From assembly GCF_900183975.1 (NCBI RefSeq), contig NZ_LT853882.1, forward strand, positions 2,969,501 to 3,033,500: a stretch of 64,000 nt of DNA, read 5' to 3'. The notes under the pieces are model-generated. The model worked only from the letters and a program-made list of their open reading frames with translations. It was not told where the DNA came from and searched no databases. Origin of the DNA: Xanthomonas fragariae (lineage in GTDB: Bacteria > Pseudomonadota > Gammaproteobacteria > Xanthomonadales > Xanthomonadaceae). Of this stretch, positions 29,637 through 39,727 are shown piece by piece. Numbering within the stretch: the stretch's first letter is position 1; every line of letters starts with the position of its first letter. The translations under genes and the position numbers were made by a program.

Positions 29637-30395
29637 TCAGTTCGTCGCGGACGATGCCAGCGACGATGCAACCTCCGCGCGGCTTCTTGCAAGTTCCAGC
29701 AGATGGCCAATCAGCGCGGATGCATTATCGCCATGCCCGCTGGCCGCACGCCAAAGATCAGGATCCAAGCGCATTTTCTGTTCCGTCGCAATATGATGCA
29801 GATCCTTGGCAAGCGCGTTCAATTCAGCCTCGCTCATCTCGATCTCGCCTTGCTCCTCCCCGAGCATGGTGACCAAATCCAGCGCCTCGTACAAACACGC
29901 TTCACTAGTTCCCAATTCTTTTGCCCTGCCAGCGACCGTGACAGGTCGTGAGGAACGCACTGCCGCATACCAGCGCGCGCCGCTTTGCGCATATCGCGCC
30001 ACCTGCTCGACGCCACGTAGCCCTATGTGCCCCACAAGACCGCAGCCACCAGCGATCGCCCAGCAGGCTCGCACGTTTGGATCGTTTCTGGCGATGCTGT
30101 ACGCAAACAAGGCCGGGGCAAGACGCATCGCGCTATTGGGGAGCACGCGTAAGGTAGCAGCTGTGGTTGCGACACTCTCTGCAACGCGCTCGCCAACAGA
30201 CGCGCGCGGGGGCCGAAAAGGTGCCGGATGCACGGGGCGCCGCGGAAAACTTCGCGCCAATTGCGCATTGACGTGGGGGTCGACTTGCTGAGGCAACACG
30301 TGGCCTCCATGCTCGGTAGATGACTGGATATCGTTTGGCGCCTCTGTTTTGCCCGTGCGCAAAAACGGCGTCGATGTGGTTGGCCTCATCAGCAT
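29637..30395 (-). CDS. Unrecognised 252-residue protein, candidate type III effector
   Basis: I do not recognise this protein. The N-terminal ~70 residues are rich in Ser, Thr, Pro and Arg and lack a signal peptide (MLMRPTTSTPFLRTGKTEA, RRPVHPAPFRPPRASVGE). The middle has a Gly/Ala-rich hydrophobic stretch (ACWAIAGGCGLVGHIGLRG), and the C-terminus is acidic and helical (EEQGEIEMSEAELNALAKDL). An AGGA lies just before the start (ATG 30395, with another ATG at 30389). An imperfect PIP box lies about 65-90 bases upstream. N-terminal composition plus PIP-like box suggest a Hrp-regulated effector; XopY was considered but cannot be verified here. Confidence 0.55.
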   Translation of the reverse strand: MLMRPTTSTPFLRTGKTEAPNDIQSSTEHGGHVLPQQVDPHVNAQLARSFPRRPVHPAPFRPPRASVGERVAESVATTAATLRVLPNSAMRLAPALFAYSIARNDPNVRACWAIAGGCGLVGHIGLRGVEQVARYAQSGARWYAAVRSSRPVTVAGRAKELGTSEACLYEALDLVTMLGEEQGEIEMSEAELNALAKDLHHIATEQKMRLDPDLWRAASGHGDNASALIGHLLELARSRAEVASSLASSATN

Positions 30396-30461
30396 CTGTC
30401 CTGCTCAACAATCAAGGTCGATGCATTCAAACCCGAATCCAAAATGCAATCCGCTTACGCT

Positions 30462-30486
30462 CTGAAATGCATGCTCGTTGAGCGAA
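30462..30486 (-). promoter_or_regulatory. Imperfect PIP (plant-inducible promoter) box
   Basis: On the minus strand TTCGC (30486-30482), 15 bases, then TTCAG (30466-30462). The HrpX-binding consensus is TTCGB-N15-TTCGB, so one base of ten deviates. I did not find a good YANNNT -10 box 30-32 bases downstream. One-mismatch matches occur by chance, so this is suggestive only. Confidence 0.35.
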
Positions 30487-30666
30487 GCAGAACTCGGCTC
30501 CCTGCCGAGCATCTGCAGGCGCATGGCCAGCTCACCCGCCACCGCACGACCTACGCAGCTAACCGATCCTGCATTGCAGGCGCACCAGCACGCGCACTGA
30601 TGCGTTGTACGCAATCACCACACCCACATGTGTACCGTTGCAGGCTGGATTCAGAAGGAAATCGCG

Positions 30667-31662
30667 ATGCGACAGCTTGTGTGCACTCTGGCCCTTGCCA
30701 TGGCCTGCAGCCCGCTGATGGCGCAGGAAACCACCTACGGCCCGCGCCTGGAAGGCTTCGACTACCCATACCCGGTCAAGACCTACGCGTTCACCTCGCA
30801 ACAGCGGCCGCTGGAAATGGCGTACCTGGATGTCGCGCCCACCGGCAAGCCCAACGGACATACCACCGTACTGCTGCATGGCAAGAATTTCTGCGCAGCC
30901 ACCTGGGAACAGGCCATCGCCGCGTTGAGCCAGGCCGGCTACCGCGTCATCGCTCCGGACCAGGTGGGCTTTTGCAAATCCAGCAAGCCTGCCACCTATC
31001 AATTTTCGTTCGCGCAGCTGGCCGACAACACGCATGCATTGCTGGAAAAATTAGGCATCGAACGCGCGGTGGTGGTCGGGCATTCGATGGGCGGCATGCT
31101 CGCGATCCGTTATGCGCTGATGTACCCGCAAGCCACCGAGCATCTGGCACTGGTCGACCCGATCGGCCTGGAAGACTGGAAGGCCGAAGGCATTCCGTGG
31201 CGCAGCGTCGATGCCTGGTATGACAACGAACTGAAGACCAGCTTCGAACGGATCAAGAAATATCAAATGGATGTGTACTACGCTGGCCAATGGAAGCCAG
31301 AGTTCGAACACTGGGCGCGCATGCAGGCCGGCATGTCGCTGGGCAACGGCAGGCAGGCGGTGGCATGGAATCAGGCGCTGACCTACGACATGGTGTTCAA
31401 CCAGCCGGTGGTGTACGAACTGCCCAAGCTGGCGGTGCCGACGACGCTGTTCATCGGCCTCAAGGACCGCACCGCGATCGGCAAGGACACTGCGCCCCCG
31501 GAGGTCAAGGCGCGCGTCGGCGATTATGCAAAGTTGGGCAAGCGTGCTGCTCAAGCGATTTCGAACGTGAAACTGGTCGAGTTCGCCGACCTTGGGCACT
31601 CGCCGCAGGTGCAGGATCCGAAACGCTTCAATGCCGCGTTATTGAAGACGATTGCGCAGTGA
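30667..31662 (+). CDS. Secreted alpha/beta hydrolase
   Basis: 331 residues from ATG 30667 with a signal peptide (MRQLVCTLALAMACSPLMA). The fold shows VLLHGKNFCAATWE (oxyanion region), the nucleophile elbow VVGHSMGGMLAIRYAL (Ser near residue 142), an Asp in TTLFIGLKDRTAIGKD and a His in FADLGHSPQVQDPKRF. This complete triad suggests an active periplasmic or secreted esterase/epoxide-hydrolase-like enzyme; the substrate is unknown. A GAAGGAAA ribosome-binding site precedes the start (gaaggaaatcgcATG). Confidence 0.9.
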   Translation: MRQLVCTLALAMACSPLMAQETTYGPRLEGFDYPYPVKTYAFTSQQRPLEMAYLDVAPTGKPNGHTTVLLHGKNFCAATWEQAIAALSQAGYRVIAPDQVGFCKSSKPATYQFSFAQLADNTHALLEKLGIERAVVVGHSMGGMLAIRYALMYPQATEHLALVDPIGLEDWKAEGIPWRSVDAWYDNELKTSFERIKKYQMDVYYAGQWKPEFEHWARMQAGMSLGNGRQAVAWNQALTYDMVFNQPVVYELPKLAVPTTLFIGLKDRTAIGKDTAPPEVKARVGDYAKLGKRAAQAISNVKLVEFADLGHSPQVQDPKRFNAALLKTIAQ

Positions 31663-31854
31663 TTGGAGGCCAGGCATGACACACGGCCTGGGCAACTGCC
31701 GATTCCGAACACCGGCCACGGCCGCTTGGCGATTGCGCAGTCGTTTTGTTGGCCGCTCTTATTTAAAGCGACAGGTTGATCGTCTGCGCAGGCAGTGACA
31801 GTCCGATCCAGAGACAGGCCTCGCCTCTTTCTGGATCGTCGGATCGTCAGATCG

Positions 31855-32943
31855 TCACCCCGCAACGATTCGCAGCACATCATCCAGCAACGCCGCTGCA
31901 GTCACTTCGGCGCCAGCGCCGGGCCCCTGGATCAATAACGGCTGTTGGCGATAGCGATCGCTACTGATGGCGACACGGTTATCGGTACCGGAGCCACCGG
32001 CAAGCGGATGATCCAGCGCCAACTCACGCAGGCCGACGCTTGCTCCATGCGCATCCACGCGACCGACCAAGCGTAAGCAACGCCCTGCGGCGCGTGCCTG
32101 TTGCCAGCGTGCATCCATGCCCGCATCCAGTGCATCCAACTGTGTATCCAACTCGACAAGCGACAGCCTTGCGATGCTGGCCGGAACCAGCGAATCCACA
32201 TGCACCTGCTCGGCCTCCAGCTGCCAACCGGCCGCACGCGCCAGGATCAACAACTTGCGCCGCACATCCTCGCCGGATAGATCGATCCGCGGGTCCGGCT
32301 CGGTGTAACCGACTGCCATCGCCTCACGCACGCATTCGGAAAACGCGCCACTGCCATCGTAGCGATGAAACAACCACGCCAACGATCCGGACAACACACC
32401 TTCGATCGAATGAATATGATCGCCGCCAGCCACCAACGCGCGCACGCTGCTCAACACCGGCAGCCCAGCACCTACAGTCGCGCTATCGCCGTAGTGCGCA
32501 CCACTGGCGTGACGCGCCGCTTGCAATGCCTGCGCACGCGACAATGCGGTGCCCTGTGCCAGCTTGTTGGCAGTGACCACGTGCACACCACGCAACAGCC
32601 ATTCGACGTGCCAATCGGCCACCAGGTCGCTGGCGGTCGCGTCCACCAGCACATCGCCGGCACGCAGCGCAGCGGTTTCTGCCCACGGTTGCAACACCGC
32701 TTGGCCGCGCGGCGCGGCATTGGCCAGTTGCAGCGCCTGTTCTGCACTGACGCCACAGTCGTGAGCGATACGCGAATTGGCCAGCCAGTCGAAGCGCGGC
32801 AAGCGCAGCTGGCGCTTCTGGAGCGCGGTATAGCGCGTCACGAAGGCGCGGCCCACGGTGCCAGTGCCAAGCAAGGCCAGGCGTGGCGTCGGCGTCACTG
32901 TTGCCGCCGAAGCACGGCGCGAAACAGGCAGCACACTGCTCAC
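31855..32943 (-). CDS. hom: Homoserine dehydrogenase
   Basis: 362 residues. It reduces aspartate semialdehyde to homoserine, feeding methionine and threonine synthesis. The NAD(P) site is LALLGTGTVGRAFVTRY; then come VHVVTANKLAQGTALSR, the Lys/Glu-type catalytic region YGDSATVGAGLPVLSSVR, and EGVLSGSLAWLF with GYTEPDPRIDLSGEDVRRK (homoserine binding). There is no aspartokinase part and no ACT domain, like the C-terminal half of ThrA/MetL. Its start overlaps the metB stop by four bases (ATGA), so it is the last gene of metX-metB-hom and under the same riboswitch. Confidence 0.95.
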   Translation of the reverse strand: MSSVLPVSRRASAATVTPTPRLALLGTGTVGRAFVTRYTALQKRQLRLPRFDWLANSRIAHDCGVSAEQALQLANAAPRGQAVLQPWAETAALRAGDVLVDATASDLVADWHVEWLLRGVHVVTANKLAQGTALSRAQALQAARHASGAHYGDSATVGAGLPVLSSVRALVAGGDHIHSIEGVLSGSLAWLFHRYDGSGAFSECVREAMAVGYTEPDPRIDLSGEDVRRKLLILARAAGWQLEAEQVHVDSLVPASIARLSLVELDTQLDALDAGMDARWQQARAAGRCLRLVGRVDAHGASVGLRELALDHPLAGGSGTDNRVAISSDRYRQQPLLIQGPGAGAEVTAAALLDDVLRIVAG

Positions 32944-34157
32944 GCGTCGACCTGTTTGCGGGTTGCGGTGGTCAGGGTCGCCTGGGCGCGTGCCAGCCCG
33001 GCGCGCAGATCGATCAGCAGGTCTTCGGCCGATTCGATACCGATCGACAACCGCAGCAAACCATCGGAAATCCCGGCTTCAGCGCGTGCTTCAGCGGTCA
33101 TCGCTGCATGCGTCATCGATGCCGGATGAGCGATCAGGCTTTCCACACCGCCCAGCGATTCTGCCAGGGTGAAATAGCGCAAGCCGTCGACGAACGCGCG
33201 CACAGCAGCTTCGCCACCTTCCAGTTCAAAACTCATCATCGCGCCAAAACCCTTCTGCTGGCGCGCGGCCAATGCATGCCCCGGATGCGCCACAAGACCC
33301 GGGAAATACACTTGATTGACCACCGCATGCACGTCCAGCAATTGGGCAATTGCGTCGGCGTTTTCCTGATGCACGCGCAGACGTGCATCCAGCGTGCGCA
33401 GACCGCGCAAGGTCAGAAATGCATCGAACGGCGAGCCGGTCAGGCCCAGCGCATTGGCCCACCACACCAGTTGCTGATGCAACTCAGGGTCACGCGCAAC
33501 CACCGCACCGCCCACCACATCGCTGTGGCCATTGATGTACTTGGTAGTGGAATGCAGCACCAGATCGGCGCCGAATTCCAACGGCTTTTGCAGTGCCGGC
33601 GACAGGAACGTGTTGTCTACCACCGTCAACGCACCAACCTTGTTCGCAGCTTCGATGACGAAACGTAGATCGGTGATGCGAAGCAAGGGATTGGACGGCG
33701 TCTCGATCAGCACCAGCTTGGGTGAATGCGCCAACGCATCGGCCAGCGAGCGCGGGTCGGTGAGGTCGGCGGTGATCAGTGCGAAGTGGCCCTTCTTCGC
33801 CAGCGCATTGAACAAGCGCCAGCTGCCGCCGTATGCATCGTGTGGCACCACCAGTGTATCGCCGGGCTGCAGCAGCGCATTGAGCACCAGGTTGATCGCG
33901 CCCATGCCAGTGGAGGTGATCACACCGCCCGCGCCGCCTTCCAGCTCGGCCAGCGCTTCGCCGAGCAGATCGCGGGTGGGATTGCCGCTGCGGGTGTAAT
34001 CGTACTGGCGCTTGTTGCCGAAGCCATCGAAGGAGAAGTTCGACGACAGCACGATCGGCGGTGTCACCGCACCATAGGCGGTATCGCGATCGATACCGGC
34101 GCGGACGGCGGCAGTGGCAGCAGTACAAGGGGCGTCGGTGGGGTCACGAAAGCTCAT
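32940..34157 (-). CDS. metB: Cystathionine gamma-synthase (Cys/Met PLP-dependent enzyme)
   Basis: 405 residues. It joins an O-acylated homoserine with cysteine to form cystathionine. Family motifs are VLSSNFSFDGFG, YDYTRSGNPTRDLLGEALAE, ITSTGMGAINLVLNALL, the PLP-lysine region LHSTTKYINGHSDVVGGAVV and SLGGVESLIAHPASMTHAAM. Direct sulfhydrylation to homocysteine is an alternative activity. It overlaps both metX (upstream) and hom (downstream) by four bases, so translation is coupled. Confidence 0.94.
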   Translation of the reverse strand: MSFRDPTDAPCTAATAAVRAGIDRDTAYGAVTPPIVLSSNFSFDGFGNKRQYDYTRSGNPTRDLLGEALAELEGGAGGVITSTGMGAINLVLNALLQPGDTLVVPHDAYGGSWRLFNALAKKGHFALITADLTDPRSLADALAHSPKLVLIETPSNPLLRITDLRFVIEAANKVGALTVVDNTFLSPALQKPLEFGADLVLHSTTKYINGHSDVVGGAVVARDPELHQQLVWWANALGLTGSPFDAFLTLRGLRTLDARLRVHQENADAIAQLLDVHAVVNQVYFPGLVAHPGHALAARQQKGFGAMMSFELEGGEAAVRAFVDGLRYFTLAESLGGVESLIAHPASMTHAAMTAEARAEAGISDGLLRLSIGIESAEDLLIDLRAGLARAQATLTTATRKQVDA

Positions 34158-35185
34158 GCGGTTTCTCCGGTGATGCGAAGGGCAGTAGTGAGGATCGCAT
34201 CAATGCGATCAATTTCTTTCAGGAAGGCGTCATGGCCATAGGGCGAGCGCAACACGCGCAGACTACCGCGCGGGCTCAAGCCTTCGACAAGGCTGACCAA
34301 GTCGGCCAGCGGCACCAGGCGATCGCCCTCCACCGCTACCACGACGGTGGGCACGCGCACCTGCGCCGGGTCGATGCGATGCAGATCGATGGATTCGGAC
34401 AAGCGCAAATACGCGTTCACCGGCGTACGTGCCACGTACCGCGCACCGGCGGCGTCGAGATAGTCTTCGGCCGCCACACGCACGCGGCCATTGATCACTT
34501 CCGGCGGCGCGTCGAAGCGCTCGCTGAATTCTTCCGGCGTGCGGTAGCTGAGCATGGCGAACTGCCGCGCCAGCGCCAGCCCGTGATTTTCAGCGCACTG
34601 CAGCTGGCCCAGTGCCACCGCGCGACGCTGCAATGCGCGCCACGCGGCAGCATACGGATGCGCGCGATGCGCACCGCTCACCGCGACCAAGGTGCCGACG
34701 CGCGCGGCATGGCGGGTGGCCAATTGCAGACCGACCAAGGCACCATACGAATAGCCGACATAGCCATGCAAGCGCGCAATCCCCAGCGCATCCAGCAATG
34801 CGGCGATCGCATCGGCCTGGTCGGCAGTATCGATCGGCGCGTCCAGCGTGCCGTCGGCGCCGAGGAAATCGAATGCCAGCAAGCGGCGCGATGCAGGATC
34901 CAGTGCGCGGCCGCTGCCGACCAGCCCGTCCACCCAGCCCTTCTCGGGAAACAGCGCACTGGCGGCCAGATGGCGGTGCGCAGAAATACCGCCGGCCACG
35001 AACACCACCGGCGCATTGGCCGCGCCAACCAATTCGTAGCGCAGCCGCACCTCGCGCATGCCGGCATACCGCATCGGCAAGGCGATGACAAGATCGCCGC
35101 GCACTGCAGTCAAACCGTCATCAGTGACGACGGATGTATAGGCGTAATCGTTGGTAGACGGCGATGCTGTATTCACGAGGTTCAT
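34154..35185 (-). CDS. metX: Homoserine O-acyltransferase (MetX type)
   Basis: 343 residues from the ATG at 35185. Alpha/beta hydrolase-fold enzyme that acylates homoserine (acetyl or succinyl; not decidable here), the first committed step to methionine. Visible are LRYELVGAANAPVVFVAGGI, the nucleophile elbow GYVGYSYGALVGLQLA, ENHGLALARQFAMLSYRTPE typical of MetX, the acid region VVAVEGDRLVPLADL and the catalytic His in LRSPYGHDAFLKE. It is the first gene of the operon, with a SAM-I riboswitch in its leader. The frame stays open upstream through the riboswitch, which is not coding. Confidence 0.93.
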   Translation of the reverse strand: MNLVNTASPSTNDYAYTSVVTDDGLTAVRGDLVIALPMRYAGMREVRLRYELVGAANAPVVFVAGGISAHRHLAASALFPEKGWVDGLVGSGRALDPASRRLLAFDFLGADGTLDAPIDTADQADAIAALLDALGIARLHGYVGYSYGALVGLQLATRHAARVGTLVAVSGAHRAHPYAAAWRALQRRAVALGQLQCAENHGLALARQFAMLSYRTPEEFSERFDAPPEVINGRVRVAAEDYLDAAGARYVARTPVNAYLRLSESIDLHRIDPAQVRVPTVVVAVEGDRLVPLADLVSLVEGLSPRGSLRVLRSPYGHDAFLKEIDRIDAILTTALRITGETA

Positions 35186-35211
35186 GGCGATGTCCAGGGT
35201 GGATCGGCCAT

Positions 35212-35260
35212 CGAGCTTCGCGGGAGCTCGCGTTCGACGTGCCCAGGGCACGACTCGAAC
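35212..35260 (-). promoter_or_regulatory. Expression-platform hairpins between riboswitch and metX
   Basis: Two stems follow the aptamer on the transcript. The first (35260-35232) pairs GTTCGAGT-type arms around CGTGCCC/GGGCACG. The second (35230-35212) pairs CGAGCT with AGCTCG around a 7-base loop. Neither is followed by a U-run, and the second ends 26 bases before the metX start, which favours control of translation or Rho access over classical termination. The mechanism is inference. Confidence 0.5.
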
Positions 35261-35372
35261 CATCTTTCGGCGGACGCAAAGTCCCCGCAGGATTTGGCAC
35301 CAAACGCGGGCGCTTGCGCGCTCCGCTGGCTGCCCCGGCATCAAAGGGCCTGTCCCTCCGCCGGTCTCGATG
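35261..35372 (-). ncRNA. SAM-I (S-box) riboswitch aptamer
   Basis: On the minus strand the leader of metX carries the S-box landmarks in order: CATCGAGACCGGCGGAGGGA (P1 and the GGAGGGA core), CAGGCCCTTTGATGCCGG-GGCAGCC (matching CTGGCCC.ATGAAACCC.GGCAACC of the consensus), a P3 hairpin, GGTGCCAAATCCTGC (matching GGTGCTAATTCCTGC) and a closing GAAAGATG that pairs with CATC. SAM binding turns off methionine genes when SAM is plentiful, which fits metX-metB-hom directly downstream. Confidence 0.93.
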
Positions 35373-35380
35373 GTGAGGCC

Positions 35381-35409
35381 AAGATGCCACCGCCGCTGTG
35401 CAATGTCAA
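35381..35409 (-). promoter_or_regulatory. Predicted sigma-70 promoter of the met operon
   Basis: Minus-strand TTGACA (35409-35404), 17 bases, then CATCTT (35386-35381). The -35 box is perfect and the -10 box is modest. It sits immediately upstream of the riboswitch aptamer, the right place for its transcription start. Confidence 0.6.
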
Positions 35410-35904
35410 TCGCTTCATGCGGATGGAAAGATATATTTTCATCCGATACCACCAGCGTCGTGACGAGCCGCATACTTGCGCCCTTCTTGGTCCGAGTCGA
35501 TGGCGTGCCTCACAACGTGCCCCGCCCGGCCCTGCACGCACTCGCCTTGACATATGTCGGTGCGCTGCTGGCCTGTGCGACGTCGACCGCTGCGCAACAG
35601 CGCTGGCATTGGTACGGGGCTGCGGGCACGACCTCACCAGGCGCAACGACGTCGCAGATAGCGCCCGTACCGGCCGGCAGCGTCCCATCACTGCAACTGG
35701 AATGGCAGGCCCCTGCCTACCTGGCCTGGGTCGTCAATCCACTGGCGGGGCCTGCGCAAATCCGCCTGAGCGCAACGCCCAGCGAAGATTACCGCGCCGT
35801 GCCGCAATTGCCACTGACGCTGCAAATGGACGCGCACGAGCGCCGCCTGCTGGCCCGGCTGTATCCTGCCAGCAACCAGCGCACGCTAAGCGGGCTTGGA
35901 CTTA

Positions 35905-36721
35905 GAGCGGCTAACAAAACCCAGGAAGAAGCCGTAAGCAGACGATGGAGCAAGCAAGCGAGAGCAACGCCAAGTGGAGATCGATGCGGCGTTCAAAGCG
36001 GATGCGCAGTTTGCCCATGCCTGCGAACCAGGTATGGGTGCGCTCGACGACCCAGCGATGACGGCCCAACCGGTCGTTGCGCGCGATCCCCTTGCGTGCG
36101 ATCCGCGCAATGATGCCGCGCTGCTTGAGGCTGGCCAACGTCGCAGGCGCCCTGGTTTGCCACCAATTGGCGGCAAGGCGTCGATCAACTCCTCGAACAC
36201 GACCGAGTCGTGCCGATTGGCGCCGGTGACGCACACCGCCAAGGGGATGCCGTTGCGATCGACGATCAGATGCCGTTTGCTGCCGCGTTTGCCGCGATCG
36301 GTCGGGTTCGGCCCGGTGTATGGGCCCCCGGGGGGAGGCTACGCTAGCGGCGTCCAGACCAGCTCGGCTCAGGTCCAGCGTCTGAGCGCGACATAGCTCG
36401 GCCAGCAACACCTGATGCAGACGATGCCACACACCGGCGGCCTGCCAATCACGCAACCGACGCCAGCAGGTCATGCCGCTGCCGTAGCCCAGCTCCATAG
36501 GCAGGTCTTCCCACGGCGCGCCCGTGCGCAGGACATAGACGATGCCGTTGAGGGCTTGCTGATCACTGATACGCGGCCGTCCACCTTTGGGCGAACGCTT
36601 CACTTGCGGAATCAGCGGCTCGATGCGCTTCCACAGCGCAATGGGGGATCTCTTTGCGACGTGTCATGTCCGCAATTTTGCCACCGGCGAGACAAGATTC
36701 AAGGGGTTTTGTTAGACGCTC
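35905..36721 (-). mobile_element. IS5-family, IS427-type element, copy 2
   Basis: 817 bp with ends GAGCGGCTAACAAAACC and GGTTTTGTTAGACGCTC (inverted repeats, one mismatch) and flanking TTA duplications at 35902-35904 and 36722-36724. It interrupts the M23 peptidase gene. The transposase frame begins near the right end (minus strand). Confidence 0.9.
35911..36660 (-). pseudogene. IS427-type transposase, copy 2
   Basis: Reads KRSPKGGRPRISDQQALNGI, GMTCWRRLRDWQAAGVWHRL and SRAGLDAASVASPRGP, then changes frame at a C5G6 tract (36324-36334). The second half carries GSKRHLIVDRNGIPLAVCVT, FEELIDALPPIGGKPG and, back in the first frame, ARNDRLGRHRWVVERTHTWF and GKLRIRFERRIDLHLALLSL. The frame changes twice, so only frameshifting or an indel pair would give a full enzyme. 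Likely inactive. Confidence 0.75.
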
Positions 36722-37318
36722 TTAAACTCGATGTGGTGCCCGGCGATCCACAGGCACACCCGCAGCCAGTGCACTACCAGCTGCCGTTCCGCGACGTTGC
36801 GGTGCAGGTAGATCAGGGCTTCGGCGGGCACTTCAGTCATACCGACCGACCCAACTGGTATGCGGTGGACTTCGCAATGCCGCAGGGCACGCCTGTGCTG
36901 GCAGCGCGCGAAGGCATGGTCATGCAGGTGCAACGCAATGTCATCGAAGGCGGCCCGCACGATTTGGCAGCAGGTGGAGGCAACCTGGTGCGCGTGCTGC
37001 ACGCCGACGGCAGCATGGCGATCTACGCCCACCTGGCGCCTGGCGGTTTGACGGTACATATCGGCCAGATGGTCCGCACCGGCGAGCGCCTGGGCGCCTC
37101 GGGCAACACCGGCTTCAGCACCGCTCCGCAACTGCATTTTGCAATCCAGCGCAATGCCGATCTGCAGCTCGTCTCGCTGCCGTTCCGCATGATGGGCCCG
37201 CAGGGCGGGCTGCAGTTTCCCTCGCCGGCCCCCTGAACCCAGGCGCTGAGGCCGTGGCCGAACCCGAAAGCGGAGGGGTCCGCACCCCCGCCGTAAAGGC
37301 CCGCCCCACCGAAGCAGC

Positions 37319-37324
37319 TATAAT
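37319..37324 (+). promoter_or_regulatory. Possible -10 box of prfC
   Basis: A perfect TATAAT lies 50 bases before the prfC start. No convincing -35 box is seen 17 bases upstream, so this is a weak call. Confidence 0.35.
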
Positions 37325-37373
37325 CGTTCGCTTCCTCAGTTTCCGCAGGCGTCCGACCGGGCGCGCTCAGTCC

Positions 37374-38978
<1,605 letters not shown>

Positions 38979-39054
38979 CCTGCGCTTGAACCGATGCAAG
39001 GAAACGCAACTGCCAGCGATGCGAATTGCTCGCAATTACGGTACCTTTTTTGGC

Positions 39055-39699
39055 ATGAACGCAGACGCCTCCCCCTCGATCGACCTGCGCGATGAGATCG
39101 CCAGTGCCGTAACCCACGGCCTGGGTGCAATTGCTGCCTTGGCCGGTGGCTCGGTGCTGATCACGCTGGCGGCCATCTATGGCGACCGCTGGCAGCTGGC
39201 CACCTCCATCGTCTTCAGTGCGACGCTGATCCTGCTCTACGTCGCCTCCACGCTGTTTCATGCCATCCCGCATCCGGGCACCAAAGCACGCCTGCAAATA
39301 CTGGATCACTGCGCGATCTATCTATTGATCGCCGGCACCTACACGCCCTTTACGCTGATCAATCTACGCGACTCCTGGGGTTGGGGATTGTTTGCCGCCA
39401 TCTGGACGATTGCTGCCGCAGGGGTGATCTTCAAACTGTTTTTCACCGGCCGCTTTCGCCTGCTGTCGACGGTGCTGTATCTGGCAATGGGCTGGCTGAT
39501 CGTCGTGGCGATCCAACCGTTGCTACGCTCTGTCGATTCCTGGTCGTTGTGCTGGCTGCTGGCCGGCGGGCTCTTCTATACGTTGGGTACGTATTTCTAC
39601 CAACGCGACACACAACGCTATTTCCATGCAATCTGGCATCTGTTCGTGCTTGCCGGTAGCGCTTGCCACTTCGTTGCAGTCATCGCGCAGGTGGTGTGA
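39055..39699 (+). CDS. Hemolysin III family membrane protein (YqfA/PAQR type)
   Basis: 214 residues with seven hydrophobic helices. The family motifs are DEIASAVTHGLGAIAALAGG, LLYVASTLFHAIPHPGTKAR, LQILDHCAIYLLIAGTYTPF, LGTYFYQRDTQRYFHAIWHL and FVLAGSACHFVAV. The conserved Ser/His/Asp residues (STLFH, LDH, HAIWH) form the presumed zinc site shared with PAQR receptors. An earlier ATG at 39019 is possible. The cellular role of bacterial members is poorly known. Confidence 0.9.
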   Translation: MNADASPSIDLRDEIASAVTHGLGAIAALAGGSVLITLAAIYGDRWQLATSIVFSATLILLYVASTLFHAIPHPGTKARLQILDHCAIYLLIAGTYTPFTLINLRDSWGWGLFAAIWTIAAAGVIFKLFFTGRFRLLSTVLYLAMGWLIVVAIQPLLRSVDSWSLCWLLAGGLFYTLGTYFYQRDTQRYFHAIWHLFVLAGSACHFVAVIAQVV

Positions 39700-39727
39700 T
39701 CTGTGATGTTCGGCGCGTTCGCGCGCC

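Larger units (their letters stand above)
35505..37236 (+). pseudogene. M23-family metallopeptidase gene split by an IS
   Basis: The first part begins at GTG 35505 or 35517 with a signal-peptide-like segment (LALTYVGALLACATSTAA) and a beta-rich domain (LQLEWQAPAYLAWVVNPLAG). The coding sequence breaks at GLDL at the IS insertion and resumes after the IS as [20 protein letters not shown]. The C-terminal peptidase domain has [20 protein letters not shown] (HxxxxxxxD zinc site), [10 protein letters not shown] and [11 protein letters not shown] with LHFAIQ (HxH-type ligands). Removing the IS and one TTA copy restores a single frame. The enzyme would cut peptidoglycan cross-links. Confidence 0.9.

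Noticed and set aside
34061..35905. 614-codon plus-strand frame across metX
   Set aside because: It overlaps metX and the SAM riboswitch on the other strand and has no recognisable domain; the M23 fragment uses a different frame.
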